Part shown: positions 13,768 through 25,121 of the stretch, in pieces
Numbering within the stretch: position 1 is the first letter of the stretch
Layout: the number at the start of each line of letters is the position of its first letter
NCBI GenBank assembly: GCA_014529385.2
Contig: CM043971.1
Span: 54,037,209-54,101,208, forward strand
Direction: 5' to 3'
Length of the DNA: 64,000 nucleotides
Source of the DNA: Adiantum capillus-veneris
Taxonomy: Eukaryota; Streptophyta; Polypodiopsida; Polypodiales; Pteridaceae
Notes under the pieces: model-generated
Told to the model about the DNA's origin: nothing
The model's database searches: none
The model's input: the letters and a program-made list of their open reading frames with translations, nothing else
Program-made: the position numbers and the translations under genes

Positions 13768-13959
13768 TGAAGGAGTACGAGCGGAAGTGCGATGCGAGAG
13801 AGAGTGCGCGAAGAAGAGCACGACGATATGGTGAACTCGCTCTACTGTAATGTGTAGAGCATAGTGAGTTCTTATTAGGTTTTTACAAAAGAATATGTGT
13901 ACATACCTGGCGGCTCGCCCACTTACCTGGGAGACCACATTGGGCTTTATACCCCAACA
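13768..13959 (-). repeat. Copia-1 5' LTR, 192 bp
   Basis: Starts TGTTGGGGTATAAAGCCC on the minus strand and ends CTCCTTCA. It matches 44,644-44,835 at 186 of 192 positions. It is flanked outward by ATTGC at 13,960-13,964, the reverse complement of the GCAAT after the 3' LTR. Confidence 0.95.
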
Positions 13960-13964
13960 ATTGC

Positions 13965-15419
13965 TAGTTTTCAAGTTAAGAGTCAAACTTTTAGCATAGA
14001 AACTCCCTTTTTGGCATTTTAGTCTCTGAAATGGATTTTTGCATTTGGAGATAACTTTTCACGATGATTCTTCTTGAGCTCGATCACCCAAGCTTGAAGA
14101 TGCAGTAGAGCACCTTTCCATGGTTTCAGTGTAGCCTTTGGCCTTACGAATATCACTTTTGGCAATTTGTCGCTCAACTTGCGTCTTTTTGCAAGGACAC
14201 GGTCAACGATGACTTTCCTTGATGTTTGATTGGCATATGTTTTGGTTGTCGATGGTATGTCAATGATGCCCGTGAAGTTTGGTGGCAAACATAGGCACTG
14301 TTTGGTCGTGAGAGCCAAATGATGCTTTGGGTGTCCGAAGCCAAACTTGATGTTTTGGTCCACTTCTAGTAGTTTGACCATGGAGGCAATTACATGGGCT
14401 TGTAGAGAACCTCAAGCAATGCCTATTCATGAAGTTTGGTGCCAATATGACGGCTTGTTCTAGATTGACTTTTGCAAGCTCCAAGAAGTTAGGGTTTTTC
14501 TAGCTGACTTAAACCCAACTAAGGAGGACATAGAATTTCTCATCTTGCCTAAGGTTAACCCCCTATCAAGTCTTGTAGCTATCAGGTTAGTGGTTGTCGA
14601 GTTACAGGGCCATTTCACTCTCTTCCACGCAATTCCACATTACGGCTTTTGTGAGTTTTTTGCATTGAAGTTAGCATAGAAAAAAAAGAGTACAAGGTAA
14701 TGAGCCTATCTCTCATGTCTGGTGCCAGTCGGTGTTCTGTGTGCATCGTACAAAGGCATAGAAGGTCCGCGCGCTCTAGGTCTCTCAAGCTCTCTCTAAT
14801 TGTGAATAGTGAAAATGAGGTAGTAAGTGGAGCGCAAAATATCTTATTTTGGGGGTCCCCGTGCCACTTGCCACAAGATTTGACATGTGCTCCTATCTCA
14901 TTGTGAAATGCACTTTAGGCTAAAAAATGTCTCCATTTGGAATCCTTTTGCCCCATTTTTGGAAATTTTTGTGATTTCGCCCAAAAAATTGGCCGGATCG
15001 GGCTTTCCGTAGCTTTTTTCATAATTGCACCTAGATGTCACCATATGTTGCCCTTAATTTACTGATCACTCCTGTGTTTTTCTTTTGGCATTCTGTCTAC
15101 ATCTCACTTGATTTTTCTTTTTTTCTCCAAATAATTGATAAAAATCAAAGGAAAATAACTAAATTAACCCCAAAAATATCAATAAATCAAAATAAATAAA
15201 TAAACAACACAATAAACCGCTATGTACAATCATTTTGATGTGTTTTGCCAAATTGCTCCATTTTTCTCATTTTTATGCATAAAAGCTACTACTTTATTTA
15301 TACACACACCTAGAGGTTCACTTCTGGCGTTTGTCCTCATGTCTCTATAGAATCACATTAGATAAGGGCATATATACTTGAGTTCACCAAAAACAAATTG
15401 CAATCAAATGCAAAAAAAT
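13965..15419. other. Unassigned sequence, no element recognised
   Basis: This was the 5' flank of Copia-1. A 120-codon open frame on the minus strand (14,019-14,381) has a basic, Lys-rich translation (RKVIVDRVLAKRRK) without a known motif. The remainder is AT-rich and I see nothing else. It may be the LTR or untranslated region of a Gypsy element, but no ends were found. Confidence 0.4.
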
Positions 15420-15890
15420 CCAAAAAAGGTATAAGAGGGCTTGATGATCGGTGAAAAGCACGAATTTATTCACAAGGAAATAATGCCAAAATTTCTTAAC
15501 AACATATTATATCATTTCTAGCCCTTCTCTCTCTATGGTTGTTTAGTTCTTTCAGCACTGTTAAGATTTTTTCTTGCATAGTGCTTGCATAGAAGACTGG
15601 GAAATCCATATTTCCTTCTCCTGGTTGGGCCAAGATGCATCCAATAGCAAATGCCAAAGCATCAATATGAACATGAAAGATATTCTCTCAATCTGGTGCT
15701 TTCACTATTGGAGTGAATATGAGTGCTTTCTTCAATTTTTCAAATGATCCCTCACACTCATTCATCCACACAAAGGCTATTATAAGTCTGTACAAGGGTT
15801 GGGAAGACTAAATACATGTGTATAAACCTATGTAGTAACCACAATGTCCCATAAAGCATTATACTTGCTTTGTGTTGGTTGGTCTAGGCA
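15420..15890 (-). mobile_element. Gypsy RT/RNase H fragment
   Basis: Read on the minus strand, this matches the end of RT and the start of RNase H of the neighbouring Gypsy pol, with landmarks corresponding to GHVGYY, FHVHIDA-FAIGC-L-QPGE and KF-YY-L-NKFV. It is a diverged copy of sequence also present at 16,440-16,870, so two related Gypsy fragments lie head to tail. It is broken, with several interruptions, and both ends are missing. Confidence 0.7.
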
Positions 15891-16059
15891 TCTCTACAAT
15901 TACTTTGCAAAAAGTGATGCATCCTTAAACAGAGTGGGCCACCAATAGCCTGACTGTAAGATCTTTTGGGCAGTCAACTTTCCTGAAAAGTGACCACCAG
16001 CTACGCCCATGTGTGCCTCTTGTAGAATATATAAATACTCATCCTCGCGGGCACAGCGT

Positions 16060-17588
16060 CTAAGAACATCATCTTTTCCTCTCTTATAGAGAGTTCCAAC
16101 CAGTAAGCAATAGGGTTCGCATTCCTTGATTAATTTTCGAGCTATATCTTTTCGCAGCTCTTTGGGTGGAAAACCATTAACTAAGAAGTTAACAATCTTT
16201 TCACTCCATTCAGGCATTGTCTCAACAATGAACAAAGGAGTATCAGGCAATTCATCATCAACCCCCGTAGGAGCTTCGCCATTAGGGATACGAGATAAAT
16301 GATCCGCCATGACATGTTTCCTCCTAGGCCTCACAACAACGGTGAAGTCAAACTCAAGAAGAATTAACAACCATCGTGTAATTCGACTTGTGGAACACGG
16401 CTTGTTTACCAAATATAGCAATGCTTGATGATCAACATAAAACACAAACTTGGTAGCAAGAAGGTAATAGCGAAATTTCTTTACTGCGTAAATCATAGCT
16501 AGACCTTCGCGCTCTGTAGTAGTGTAATTCATCTCGGCATCATTGAATTGGCGACTTGCAAAGCTAATAGGGTAGTCCAATTTATGTTCTCCTGGTTGAG
16601 TTAGAACACACCCAATAGCAAAATTTGATGCATCAATATGCACATGAAAAGGTACATTCCAATCAGGTGTTCGCAGGATTGGAGCACTTGTTAGGGCCTT
16701 CTTTAATAACTCATAAAATTGATGACATTCTTCCGTCCAGTGAAACTCGATAAGAAGCTTGTACAATGGACGCGCTATCTCGGCAAAGTTTAAAATAAAT
16801 CTTCGATAATAACCAACATGGCCCATAAATCTTTGAACTCCTTTATAGTTCGTAGGTGGTGGCAAATGGGCAATGGCTTTAATCTTACTCTCATCTGTGG
16901 ATATCCCGTTCTTGGAAACTATATGCCCTAGAATGACTCCATGCTTAACCCAAAATTGGCATTTGAAAGGGTTCAATGAGATGCAATAAAATCTGCACCT
17001 TTCAAATATTTTTCGTAGATATAACAAATGCTTCTCCCAAGAAGAATAAACACAAAGGTCGTCTAGGAAATCTTCACAAAACTCCCTTAGAAATTCTTTA
17101 AACTTAGTGTTTATTAATCGTTGGAATGTAGCAGGGGCATTTGTTAAGCCAAAAGCCATAACACGAAATGCAAACACTCCAAACTCTACGATAAAACCAG
17201 TTTTAGCTTGGTCCTCTAATGCAATTGTGATTTGATTGTAACCAGAGTACCCATCTAAAAAGCTATAAGCTTCCTTGCCCGCAACTATTTCAAGCACATG
17301 TTCTGAATATGGCAAGGGATAATGATCTCTCCTAGTGGCTGCATTAACTTTCTTGAGGTCCACGCACACTCTTAGTTTCCCATTATTTTTTGGCACAATG
17401 ACTATTGGAGAAACCCATTCTGAGTGCTCAATAGGGTATATGAATCCACATTGGATAAGTTTTTCAATCTCCTCTTGTACAATTTTGGCGTACTTAGGAT
17501 TCATTGGATAGGGTCGTTGTTGGACGGGTTTAGCAGTGTTGATCATGGGAATTGTATGTTGCACCACAGAAGGTGGAACGCCCTTCAT
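16060..17588 (-). pseudogene. G1 reverse transcriptase and RNase H
   Basis: RT motifs in order: GFIYPIEHSEWVSPIVIVPK, LRVCVDLKKVN, DHYPLPYSEHVLE, SFLDGYSGYNQI, FGLTNAPATFQRLI and the catalytic FLDDLCVYS near 17,069 (YxDD-type box with a Phe start). RNase H begins at HVHIDASNFAIGCVL near 16,634 and includes TERE and YVDHQALLYLV. The combination DDLCV plus RDHYPLPYSEHVLE is more like plant Athila/Tat-side Gypsy than chromoviruses; I infer the lineage from memory and have not tested it. Confidence 0.9.
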
Positions 17589-18699
17589 GTCATGATATGT
17601 CCAAGCAAAGATATCCTTGTATTCCTTGAGGAGCTCCTTAAGTACAGCCTCTTCAGTTTCGGTAAGGTCTTGAGCAATAAAGACTGGTTTAGACTCCTCA
17701 CCTGGTTCTGCTTATTCTATCTCTTTAACTACCGTTGGACCATCATAGACTCCACTGCTTCCATTGGTAGGTATTCGTTGGGCTTTGGCATACACAACCT
17801 TTCGCTCCCCCGTGGTATAAGATTTAAAATGTTCAGGAGCCGTATGTAAGTCAGCAGGCTCTTGTCCTGATGGAGACCTTTCTTTTAGTTCTGCCTCCTT
17901 TTGTTGTTGTGCTAACTCTCGGTTTTGACGTCTTCTTATAGTTTGACTCAATTTCGGCTTTGTAACCTCCAATTGAGCGAGGTCAATGGGTCGCGGGCTG
18001 CACCACATGACACTCTGGAGATATTCACCCCAATTGTCTACTAGCTTTCGATGAGCATCACATGCCCCTAGATAGCTAAGCCATTTTGTAGTAGATCTTT
18101 CCTTGTTTATCCTAGCTCTCACATTTGCTCGATATCGTCGTCTCTTATATGACCTTTGTTTCTTGTTAAGGTTTTGATTTTGGTAAATGTTTGAACTCGA
18201 CTCGCCTGATAGGTCTTCACTTGTATCTTCTTTACTCTAATATAAATTACCATAGATGGTCGTACTAGGCCTTGAGTGTTCAGTTTCTATACTTGGCTCA
18301 CTCGATGTTTCCTCAGGTTCCGAATCCATTTCTCCCTGAGATTCCGTTTCTGATGTGTATTGGCCTGAAGCCTTTGAGGAATCATCGGTTTCACTCTCAG
18401 GTAGGTGTGCCTCTTTCTTATCATCGGATGTTACATGCGCTACACCTAACATGTTTACTGGTGCAATGTGTGGTATCTCTTCCCCATCTGGTGTTACCCA
18501 GGTTGTTCCTCTAGCTCCCCATGTATCTATAGTTACCACTAGGTGCACCCAATCGACATTGTCTGACTCAGCCATTCCGGGTAGGATATCCATATAAGGA
18601 GAGTTCTCCCCAATATCCGTGTCTTCGTTACACGTGTAACAATACTGTAATGGAGCTGAGTGAATTGTTGCGTCTGATCGATATCAATGATGAATTTAT

Positions 18700-18940
18700 T
18701 TCCTAGAGGAGCATTCGACCACTTAAAAGATCAACTCGAATGATAGAGTCTTGGAACTGTAAGTAGACGTGGTTTTTGGACCAGTCATGCACCATTTTTG
18801 CTTCCCTCATGAATGGACGCCCTAAGATCATCTCAAATGACATAGGATGCTTGGAAAAATCCATAACAATGAAAGTCTGCCTTACCTTGTGTCCCAAGAC
18901 CTTGATTCCGAGATCCTTTAGCATTCCAATAGGCGTAACA
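18700..18940 (-). pseudogene. G1 protease, C-terminal portion
   Basis: GMLKDLGIKVLGHKVRQTF followed by FEMILGRPFMREAKMV is the second half of a Gypsy retropepsin (I-LGRPF motif). It resembles the protease of G2 copy 2 at 57,142-58,392 (MLKDLKIKVLGHKVRHTF). The N-terminal half with the catalytic DSGA/DVGA motif is not present here. Confidence 0.8.
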
Positions 18941-18949
18941 ATAGATCCA

Positions 18950-19554
18950 TGTTAACCCTCACGGCTCACGGACACCCTATCGCATACGACAGACACCGTA
19001 ACCGTATTATTTATTTAAGTAGAGTCAGGCACCGGGCTTGTCGGTCCAATAGGAAAAGGGTAAGAGTGATCGCCGATGAGAGGCGCACTCTAACTGGGAC
19101 ATTCAAGGGATTAGTTGGCTAAGCATGGGCGCCCAAGTGTGAATGGGGTGAGCTCATATAAAAGCCAACTAAACCTAAAATTCACTCATTCTCTCATTTG
19201 TGCAATAGAAGACTGCTCTTGCTCTATCTCCATCTCCATCTTCTTCTTCTTCACCACCTTGTGTGTGTGTGTGTGTGTATGTGAGAGAGAGAGAGAGAGA
19301 GAGGGAGAGTGTGTGTGCGATCGAGCATTACGAAGGCACGACGGCGGCGAAGCGGTTGAGCGCGGCACGACTGCAGCTTCTTCTTCATCGCGGCGAGGAA
19401 TCCACCACGAAGGCGAGCGTAGAGCGGTGAGTGACACACCCTTTGCTCTCTTGAGCTTGCTAGTTTCGGCTTGTTGTGTGCTTGGAGCCATTTGTGGCTC
19501 GCACACGGTGTATCGGCAAGTCCTTTGCTTCGACAGTGCGCCAAGGAGCGCACA
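18950..19554 (+). repeat. G2 LTR, about 605 bp
   Basis: Starts TGTTAACCCTCACGG and ends GGAGCGCACA, followed by the primer-binding site. It contains (GT)n and (GA)n tracts at 19,261-19,305. It is nearly the same as 62,778-63,376 reversed. The start is inferred from the TG and from the junction with G1, since no second LTR of the same copy is available to confirm it. Confidence 0.75.
19157..19164 (+). promoter_or_regulatory. Probable TATA box of G2 LTR
   Basis: TATAAAAG lies about 200 bp into the LTR, upstream of CTCATTCTCTCATTTGTG, a plausible transcription start zone. The same box is at 63,162-63,169 (minus) in the other copy. Confidence 0.5.
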
Positions 19555-19558
19555 TTGT

Positions 19559-19575
19559 TGGTGCCGTTGCCGGGG
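19559..19575 (+). other. G2 primer-binding site
   Basis: TGGTGCCGTTGCCGGGG, four bases after the LTR end. The other copy has TGGCGCCGTTGCCGGGG. This resembles the Gypsy site complementary to an Asp-type tRNA 3' end. Confidence 0.8.
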
Positions 19576-20636
19576 AAATGCCCTACACTAAGCTCGGTTA
19601 AGCACTTTACGCTTTCTTGTGGTGCAATTTCTATCATAGGAAAGGCAGGGAATGAGTGTGTGTAGTTGTGTGGAGATTTCTGTTTTTTGCGTTTTCTGGT
19701 TTGCACTGCACAGTTAGCATTTCTTGCGTTTCTGCGTTTTCTGCATTTTCTGGTTTGCACTGCACAGTTCTGTCAAGTTTTAATTTTCTGCATTTTCTGT
19801 GTTTTCTGGTTTGTGCACAGTTAGACGCACAGTTAGTTAATTAAGCAGACTAGTAATTAGGTGAGACAGAAAGTAGGTAGGTGAGGTCAACGTGCACCAA
19901 AACGCGTACCAAAAAAATAAAAAAAAAAATTGAAAAAAAAATAAAAATAAAAAATTTTGCGAAAAATAAAAACGTGAGTGAGGGGGAGGTTAAATTTTTG
20001 AAAATAAAAAACGTGAGTTTTAAAACGGACGGGTTGGTTTGTATAAAAGTTTGCCCAAGCCCAGGCCCAGGCCCAGGCCTCAGTCCCCAGTCTTATGATA
20101 TATACTAGATTCACTCTTATATATATACCCTACTCCCTCAAGAGGGAATGAGAGCATGTGGGACAAGTCCTCCACTCTCCTCCCTTCTCTTCCCACTTGC
20201 ACCCTTAGACTTGCTATTTGGAGCCCAATTCCCCAGCTAGGAAAAGACTGTTTCGGGCTTTTCTGGAGCAAAATAGAACCAAACGGTGGGCTGTAAAGCA
20301 CAGCGCGTCCCTCCTAGCGATACGCTTGTTTCGAGCTATCACACGGCCCATTCCACGACATGCTCTAAAAAATCTAGCAAAAAAACAAACAAAAAAACAC
20401 GCAAAAAACTAGTCACAAGGCCTCCTAGAGCAGCTTTTTGACACCTTAGGGTATCAAAAGCACATGCACTTACGCTCTGGGCGGGTGCTAGAACACGAGC
20501 ATATTGAGGGTGCCTATGTTCATACGGACACCCATTACCCATCCACGATAGGCTCTAGACCCTCAGCGGGACACAAGGTAGCACCACCCAAGACCCTAAA
20601 ATAGCCGCTAGTGATTCCTCCTCCGACTCAGAAATC
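19576..20636 (+). other. G2 leader with A-rich tract and CCCAGG repeats
   Basis: Untranslated leader of about 1.06 kb. It has several imperfect repeats of TTTTCTGGTTTGCACTGCAC-like sequence (19,690-19,810), an A-rich tract at 19,910-20,000 and a short tandem of CCCAGG at 20,055-20,083. A gag start upstream of 20,637 is likely, because the other copy is open from 61,879, about 65 codons further out. Confidence 0.6.
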
Positions 20637-23404
20637 ATGGAAGCATACCCTACCCAAAACATTGAGAGAGAAGGCCATGCACCTCCCGAAGCTCCACAGC
20701 CTAGTACTAGTATGTTTAGCCGTTTCATGGAAACATTAGGTAGAGCTACTCGCTCGGAACCTAATGCAAATGAAGCACACGAAGGGGGTGGGGAAGTGGA
20801 CTCTCCTTTCACATCGCACGTGGACCCCACACCCCCAAAGAGTGTCCATGTGGATATCCTGCCAACCTCTTACCAAGAAGGCCCTGTTGAGCTGCCTCCT
20901 TCAGAAGTTCCCTCTAGAGTACCGTTGGTGACAAGTAAAACCACGGGGAGCAACATTGCTTCTACCTCACAAGAAACCGTTAACACGTCGACTCTAAAAG
21001 GATTGTTCATTAATGATCATTGGACATACGACCTCCACACTGAGGTGTTGACGGATCTACACTCTGGCCATGCCTACCATGTAGGATGGATAGAGATTGT
21101 ACAATCCACCTCTAGTGCCACGAGCATCGAAGATCAACAAAAAATGATCTGTAATGTTATCCATGGCATTATTCAATCGGAAAGGCAAAACCGAGGGGAG
21201 AATATACTCTCAACTGGCCCCATGAGATTTCTGGATACGAGCAAGGCTCAACAGCCTACTCTATCACAAATGGAGACTCCTCTAATGAGCCCCATGGACC
21301 CATCTTACATCATTTCACCTGGGGTCTCTATGCAATCTGAGCCTCCGAGCGACAACTTTAGCTTCCCTAACTTGGCTCAACCCTCTATTAAGGAAAACAC
21401 AGTGCTCACTCCAGGCATAGGCCTGACAGAGAATGTACCGATGACATCTACGGTTAGCGCAGTGCCACTACCTAGTGTCGTAGTACCTAATATGGGGCCT
21501 CGACCGTATGTGACTCTAGCCCCTTATGCACACATGGCCCCCACACCTCCAATCGTACCACTTGTTTATGCTCCTCGAGTGCCGCTCCCTAGCCCTTATC
21601 CGAGTGGACCTATGCCCGGTTATGTTCCATATCCTGCATCATCCACACATATGCCAAGACCGGTACCCGTCCCTCTCCCACATATGATTCCAAGAGTACC
21701 TCCACCGGCCCTGCCTCCTCACATAGGTGACTTGGCAACGTTTGCTCAAACCATAGGTCGATCTATCGCGGAAAATATGCGTCATGCATCTGATAGAGAG
21801 CCTAGAAGTAAGGCAGTACAAATTGCCAAACTCACGCAAAAATTCCATGGGGACGAAGATGCTAGAAAACACATTGAAGTGTTTGAACAAGTATGTGATT
21901 CCTTAGGGGAACACAACGGACTACATAAGTGCAATGCCTTAAGCTTGACATTAAGTGGGAAGGCTGGAGATTGGTATAGAACCCTAAGGGTGGACGAGAA
22001 AACAATCTACCCTACCCTTCGAAGGTTGTTTCTAAAGGAGTACATACGAGAAGGTGTGCTTTGGGGTGTAGCATCTCAGCTACAGAAGGCCGAACGTAAG
22101 GAAGGAGAGTCAGTAAGGGACTTCATTAGTCGTCTAAAGCACTTAAACTCTCGCTGCCCTGTAAATGAGCGCTTCAACAATAACCAACTGCTTGATCGAT
22201 TCATTCGAGGGTTGAGGAATGAAGGAATCTATAATGGACTAGTGATTAGAGGTATCACAACCTGGGAAGATGTCACTGCCAATGCAATCCAATTAGAGGG
22301 CAACTTGATGATAGCAGGCATGAGGGTGTCTACTGACACGAGATCCACTAGCTCACAAGCCATTGAGTATGAACCCATGACTGCAAAGCCCATTGCCAAT
22401 GAGCCAAAGGTATTTGAGACATTCTTGACAGACCTCACCAAGGAAATCCAAGAGTCTCTTAAGGATAATCGACCCCCTCAAAATAGTCACATGTATCCAA
22501 GAAGGGAGCAAAAATGGTGTTCCATTTGCTTAGTTCCACATAGCACTAGTGAGTTCCCTACGTTTAGAGTAAAATTTAATGGAACTTGCAACGCATGTGG
22601 TAGGTATGGTCACCAAGCTAAGGATTGTTTAATGATCAAACGTATGATGGCAAATAGACCACCTGTAGCCTGGACGGATGCACCTCGAGCTCCTGTATTG
22701 ATGCCTGCTCCACCTGTTGAGTAACTACCGCAACACATGGTCCCTAGATCTCAAAATGTTGTACAAGCTACACCGCTACCACCTCCTGTGCTAGGACCGC
22801 AGCCCCCGCATCCAAGAGTCGCCCCTATGAACCAAGTGGGTTGCGAGCCATCAAATGCTTATGCAGATGGCTGTGAGGAGGAAATAGACACTAGTATTGC
22901 CTACGGACTTGATACATTGGAAGAGTGTCCTATATACTACATGGAAGATTGTTGGGTGCAAGTCAAGCCGGTTTATCATTCTGCTGCTCTCGCATCCAGA
23001 GGTCAAAATATCAACACCCAGGCTAGGAGGCCACCTCTTCAATGCTACGAGTGTGGTGGACCACATCGGGCAGCGGAGTGCCCTATTAGGCTGCAAAAGA
23101 ATGCTGCACAGATGCAAATGAATCAAGGGAGCACGTCTGCAATGCCAATATTCACATGTAATCGTTGTGGCATAGATCACTTGATTGCCCAATGCCCCTA
23201 TAACCCAAATGCGCCTAAAATCACACCCCTAAATTTGGTCAAAATTGCTAGTGTGACATCGCCAATACCACCCCTCGCACCCGCTTATGCGATTACACGG
23301 CCCATGCTTCAAGGGCCAGGCCATATCCTCGAAGAGAGAGATACCGCGTCAGTTATCCAAGAAAAGAAAAAGAAGACACGAAGGAAGAGGTCGCAGAATA
23401 CGGG
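20637..23404 (+). pseudogene. G2 gag with proline-rich linker and three zinc-knuckle-like motifs
   Basis: An acidic and Ser-rich N-terminal part is followed by a long Pro-rich linker (residues about 230-355, many PP and PLPS motifs). Then comes the retrotransposon gag capsid domain (residues about 380-510, with SGKAGDWYRTL, LFLKEY and RDFISRLKHL) and a CCHC knuckle CNACGRYGHQAKDC near 22,590. Two more Cys/His motifs follow, CYECGGPHRAAEC near 23,045 and CNRCGIDHLIAQC near 23,160, both one residue shorter than a standard knuckle. It would form the particle shell and bind RNA. Most of it is open. Confidence 0.88.
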
Positions 23405-24143
23405 TTTTAAAGGGATTGTATGTTGGCATATCGTAGTATCTACTCCTTTCAGGTCTTTATATGACCAAGCAAACATGTCCTTGTACTCCTTGAGAAGACT
23501 TATGAGCTTCTCATCCTCTTCTAGATTTAGATCTATTTGTTATGTAGGCTGGCCATGGATTTTCTTCGGGTTCTACCATGTCTATCTTCTTTTCATCCTC
23601 AGGCCCATTGTAGGACTCCTTGTCCTTTCGTTCTTGGATGGTGAAATTTCTGTAGTGGGAGGGCACACTCATTTTATCCTCATTTTTCTCGTCTTCTCCT
23701 TTCCCACTTTTCTACTTCTATTCTTCACATTTCCCTGAGAGTTTTCTTAAGCTCTCGATACTTCTTCTTTCTCTCCACTTTAGTCCATTTAGTTTTTCCA
23801 AACTCGTTTGATTCTGGTTCTTTTGTTTGTTTGGATTTTGTTTCAGATCTCGACTTTCTGGGTTTTTTTTTGCAGGTCTCTTAAGCTATCTTTTGTTTTT
23901 GGATCTTGAGCTCTAAAGAACCTTCCAGATATCTTTTCCTTGACACAATCTTTGTGTTTTACAAGCATCAAAATTTATCCCTTATTCTAGGCATATGGTT
24001 CTCTCTTGGTTTGTTTTCAACTCTCTTTTCCTTGTAGCGCTCTTGACGTCTAGGTTTTTTATTTGGGAAATTGTAAAATTGGACATCTACTATCATTTAT
24101 TCATGTTCACTCGGGTTGTCAGAGCCTTCATTGTCTACGTCAT

Positions 24144-25121
24144 CTACTCTCTCAAAATTCTTCGAGAGTCGTAAAACTCTTCTTCCCCTCCTTTGGCACT
24201 CATTAGTTGATCATCCTCGGGGTTTTCCAGTACTAATTTCTCATCATTCTTACTTACTATATTGACCATATAGTATGGAACCACATCATAACCACCCTTG
24301 TCACAGAATTTTGTTGTGGGGCCATCCAAAATAGCACACACGTATATGGTTGCTAGAATATGAGTCCATTCCAATGGCTCTAGAGCTTCTTAAAGAAAAG
24401 GTTCAAGAATGTATTCCCTATCTTCAATAGCTCTTTCAAGAATACAATCTTCTTGTTTCAAACTTCCACAATGTGATGCACTGCACATCCATACCTCTTT
24501 GGGCTTGCCTAACCAAGCTAGAAGTTTTGATCCTGGTAATGTAGTTGAATCAAACTCCTCAACTAGGGTCTGGTTCATGTCTTTGTAACTATGGTCTTTA
24601 AGGCTTATAAGCATTTCAGTTTCCATGTGTCTGAGGTATATATGATCATACCCCCAATCTTGAACCATCTTCAATTTTCACATGAATGGCCGTCCAAGTA
24701 TTATGTCGTAGTTGTTACTCTTGCCAAAATACACTAGAGCAAAGGTATGCTCGTACTCAATGTGGCAAAGTACCAATAACTTTCTCTAAAATCCCTAGGG
24801 GTTCTCCCTGTACCCATCTGCTAGTTGCAATTTCATTCTAGTAGCCCTTAAGGCAGGTTTTCCCCATTTTTTTCAAATTTCCTTGGTGGTGATAGCAACA
24901 CCATCTCCCCTATCAAGAATTGCCATAGTTGTTACAATTTAGAACTCCACTAGAATCATAGTATTTCCATATTCACTCTCCCAATATTCTCCAACCTTGT
25001 TCAAGGGTACAAGTCTTGTGTTCAATTGAGGTTTTTCAAATTCTCGGATCCCTTCTTGTATTTGTGATGTTGGATATTTTACCCCAAACTTTTCTAGAAA
25101 TTTCCCAATAGTCACCCACAT
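24144..25121 (-). pseudogene. T1 protease and downstream linker remnant
   Basis: KMVQDWGYDHIYLRHMETE near 24,670 corresponds to the segment after the LGRPF motif in G1 and G2 (KMVHDWSKNHVYLQF). The following acidic segment (KNDEKLVLENPEDD) resembles the linker before RT. At 23,410-23,500 the sequence corresponding to EYKDMFAW and QHTIPL marks the start of RT. Confidence 0.6.

Larger units (their letters stand above)
8849..13959 (-). mobile_element. Copia-1 retrotransposon, 5' part (LTR, gag, PR, IN, RT, RNase H)
   Basis: Ty1/Copia element on the minus strand. In element order it has a 192-bp LTR, a primer-binding site, a leader of about 1 kb, gag with a CCHC knuckle, aspartic protease, integrase, reverse transcriptase and most of RNase H. 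It is broken, with about four reading-frame interruptions in this part. The rest of the element, with the 3' LTR, lies at 44,408-44,835 on the plus strand across the inversion. The two LTRs differ at 6 of 192 sites, so it is fairly young. At an assumed rate near 1.3e-8 per site per year this would be about 1 million years, but the rate for this species is unknown. Confidence 0.93.
15900..18949 (-). mobile_element. Gypsy G1 pol fragment (PR, RT, RNase H, start of IN)
   Basis: Ty3/Gypsy pol on the minus strand, in the order protease (about 18,700-18,940), a variable linker (17,700-18,600), RT (16,850-17,588), RNase H (about 16,100-16,650) and the beginning of the integrase zinc-binding domain near 15,900-16,020. 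It has no LTRs, so it is a truncated fossil with a few breaks, but RT and RNase H share one open frame of over 560 codons. The protease end is interrupted at 18,949/18,950 by the LTR of G2 in the opposite orientation. The protease start is duplicated at 63,377-64,000. Confidence 0.88.
18327..23404 (+). repeat. Large inverted duplication, copy 1 (5.1 kb)
   Basis: This whole stretch, containing the G1 protease end and G2 LTR to gag, recurs reversed at 58,906-64,000. The gag products differ at roughly 20 of 695 residues. The same G1/G2 insertion junction is in both, so this is a duplication and not two separate insertions. It ends at 23,404, where T1 begins. The other end lies beyond 64,000 in copy 2. 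Confidence 0.9.
18950..23404 (+). mobile_element. Gypsy G2 copy 1: 5' LTR, PBS, leader, gag
   Basis: A Gypsy element on the plus strand, inserted into the protease of G1 in the opposite orientation. Parts are LTR 18,950-19,554, primer-binding site 19,559-19,575, leader to about 20,636 and gag 20,637-23,404. Pol and the 3' LTR are absent because the element stops where T1 begins. It is broken, with about two visible interruptions in the gag region plus the loss of its 3' half. A longer copy lies at 56,668-63,376. Confidence 0.88.

Noticed and set aside
14019-14381. 120-codon basic open frame
   Set aside because: It has no motif, no second exon and no similarity to other parts of the window. 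It is kept only as part of an unassigned stretch.
19559-19575. tRNA gene fragment
   Set aside because: The short tRNA-complementary sequences at 13,754, 19,559, 32,191, 50,671 and 62,757 sit directly beside LTRs and are primer-binding sites.
19115-19591. 158-codon open frame in the G2 LTR, and its mirror at 62,741-63,211
   Set aside because: It lies within the LTR, crosses (GT)n and (GA)n tracts and is open in several frames on both strands.
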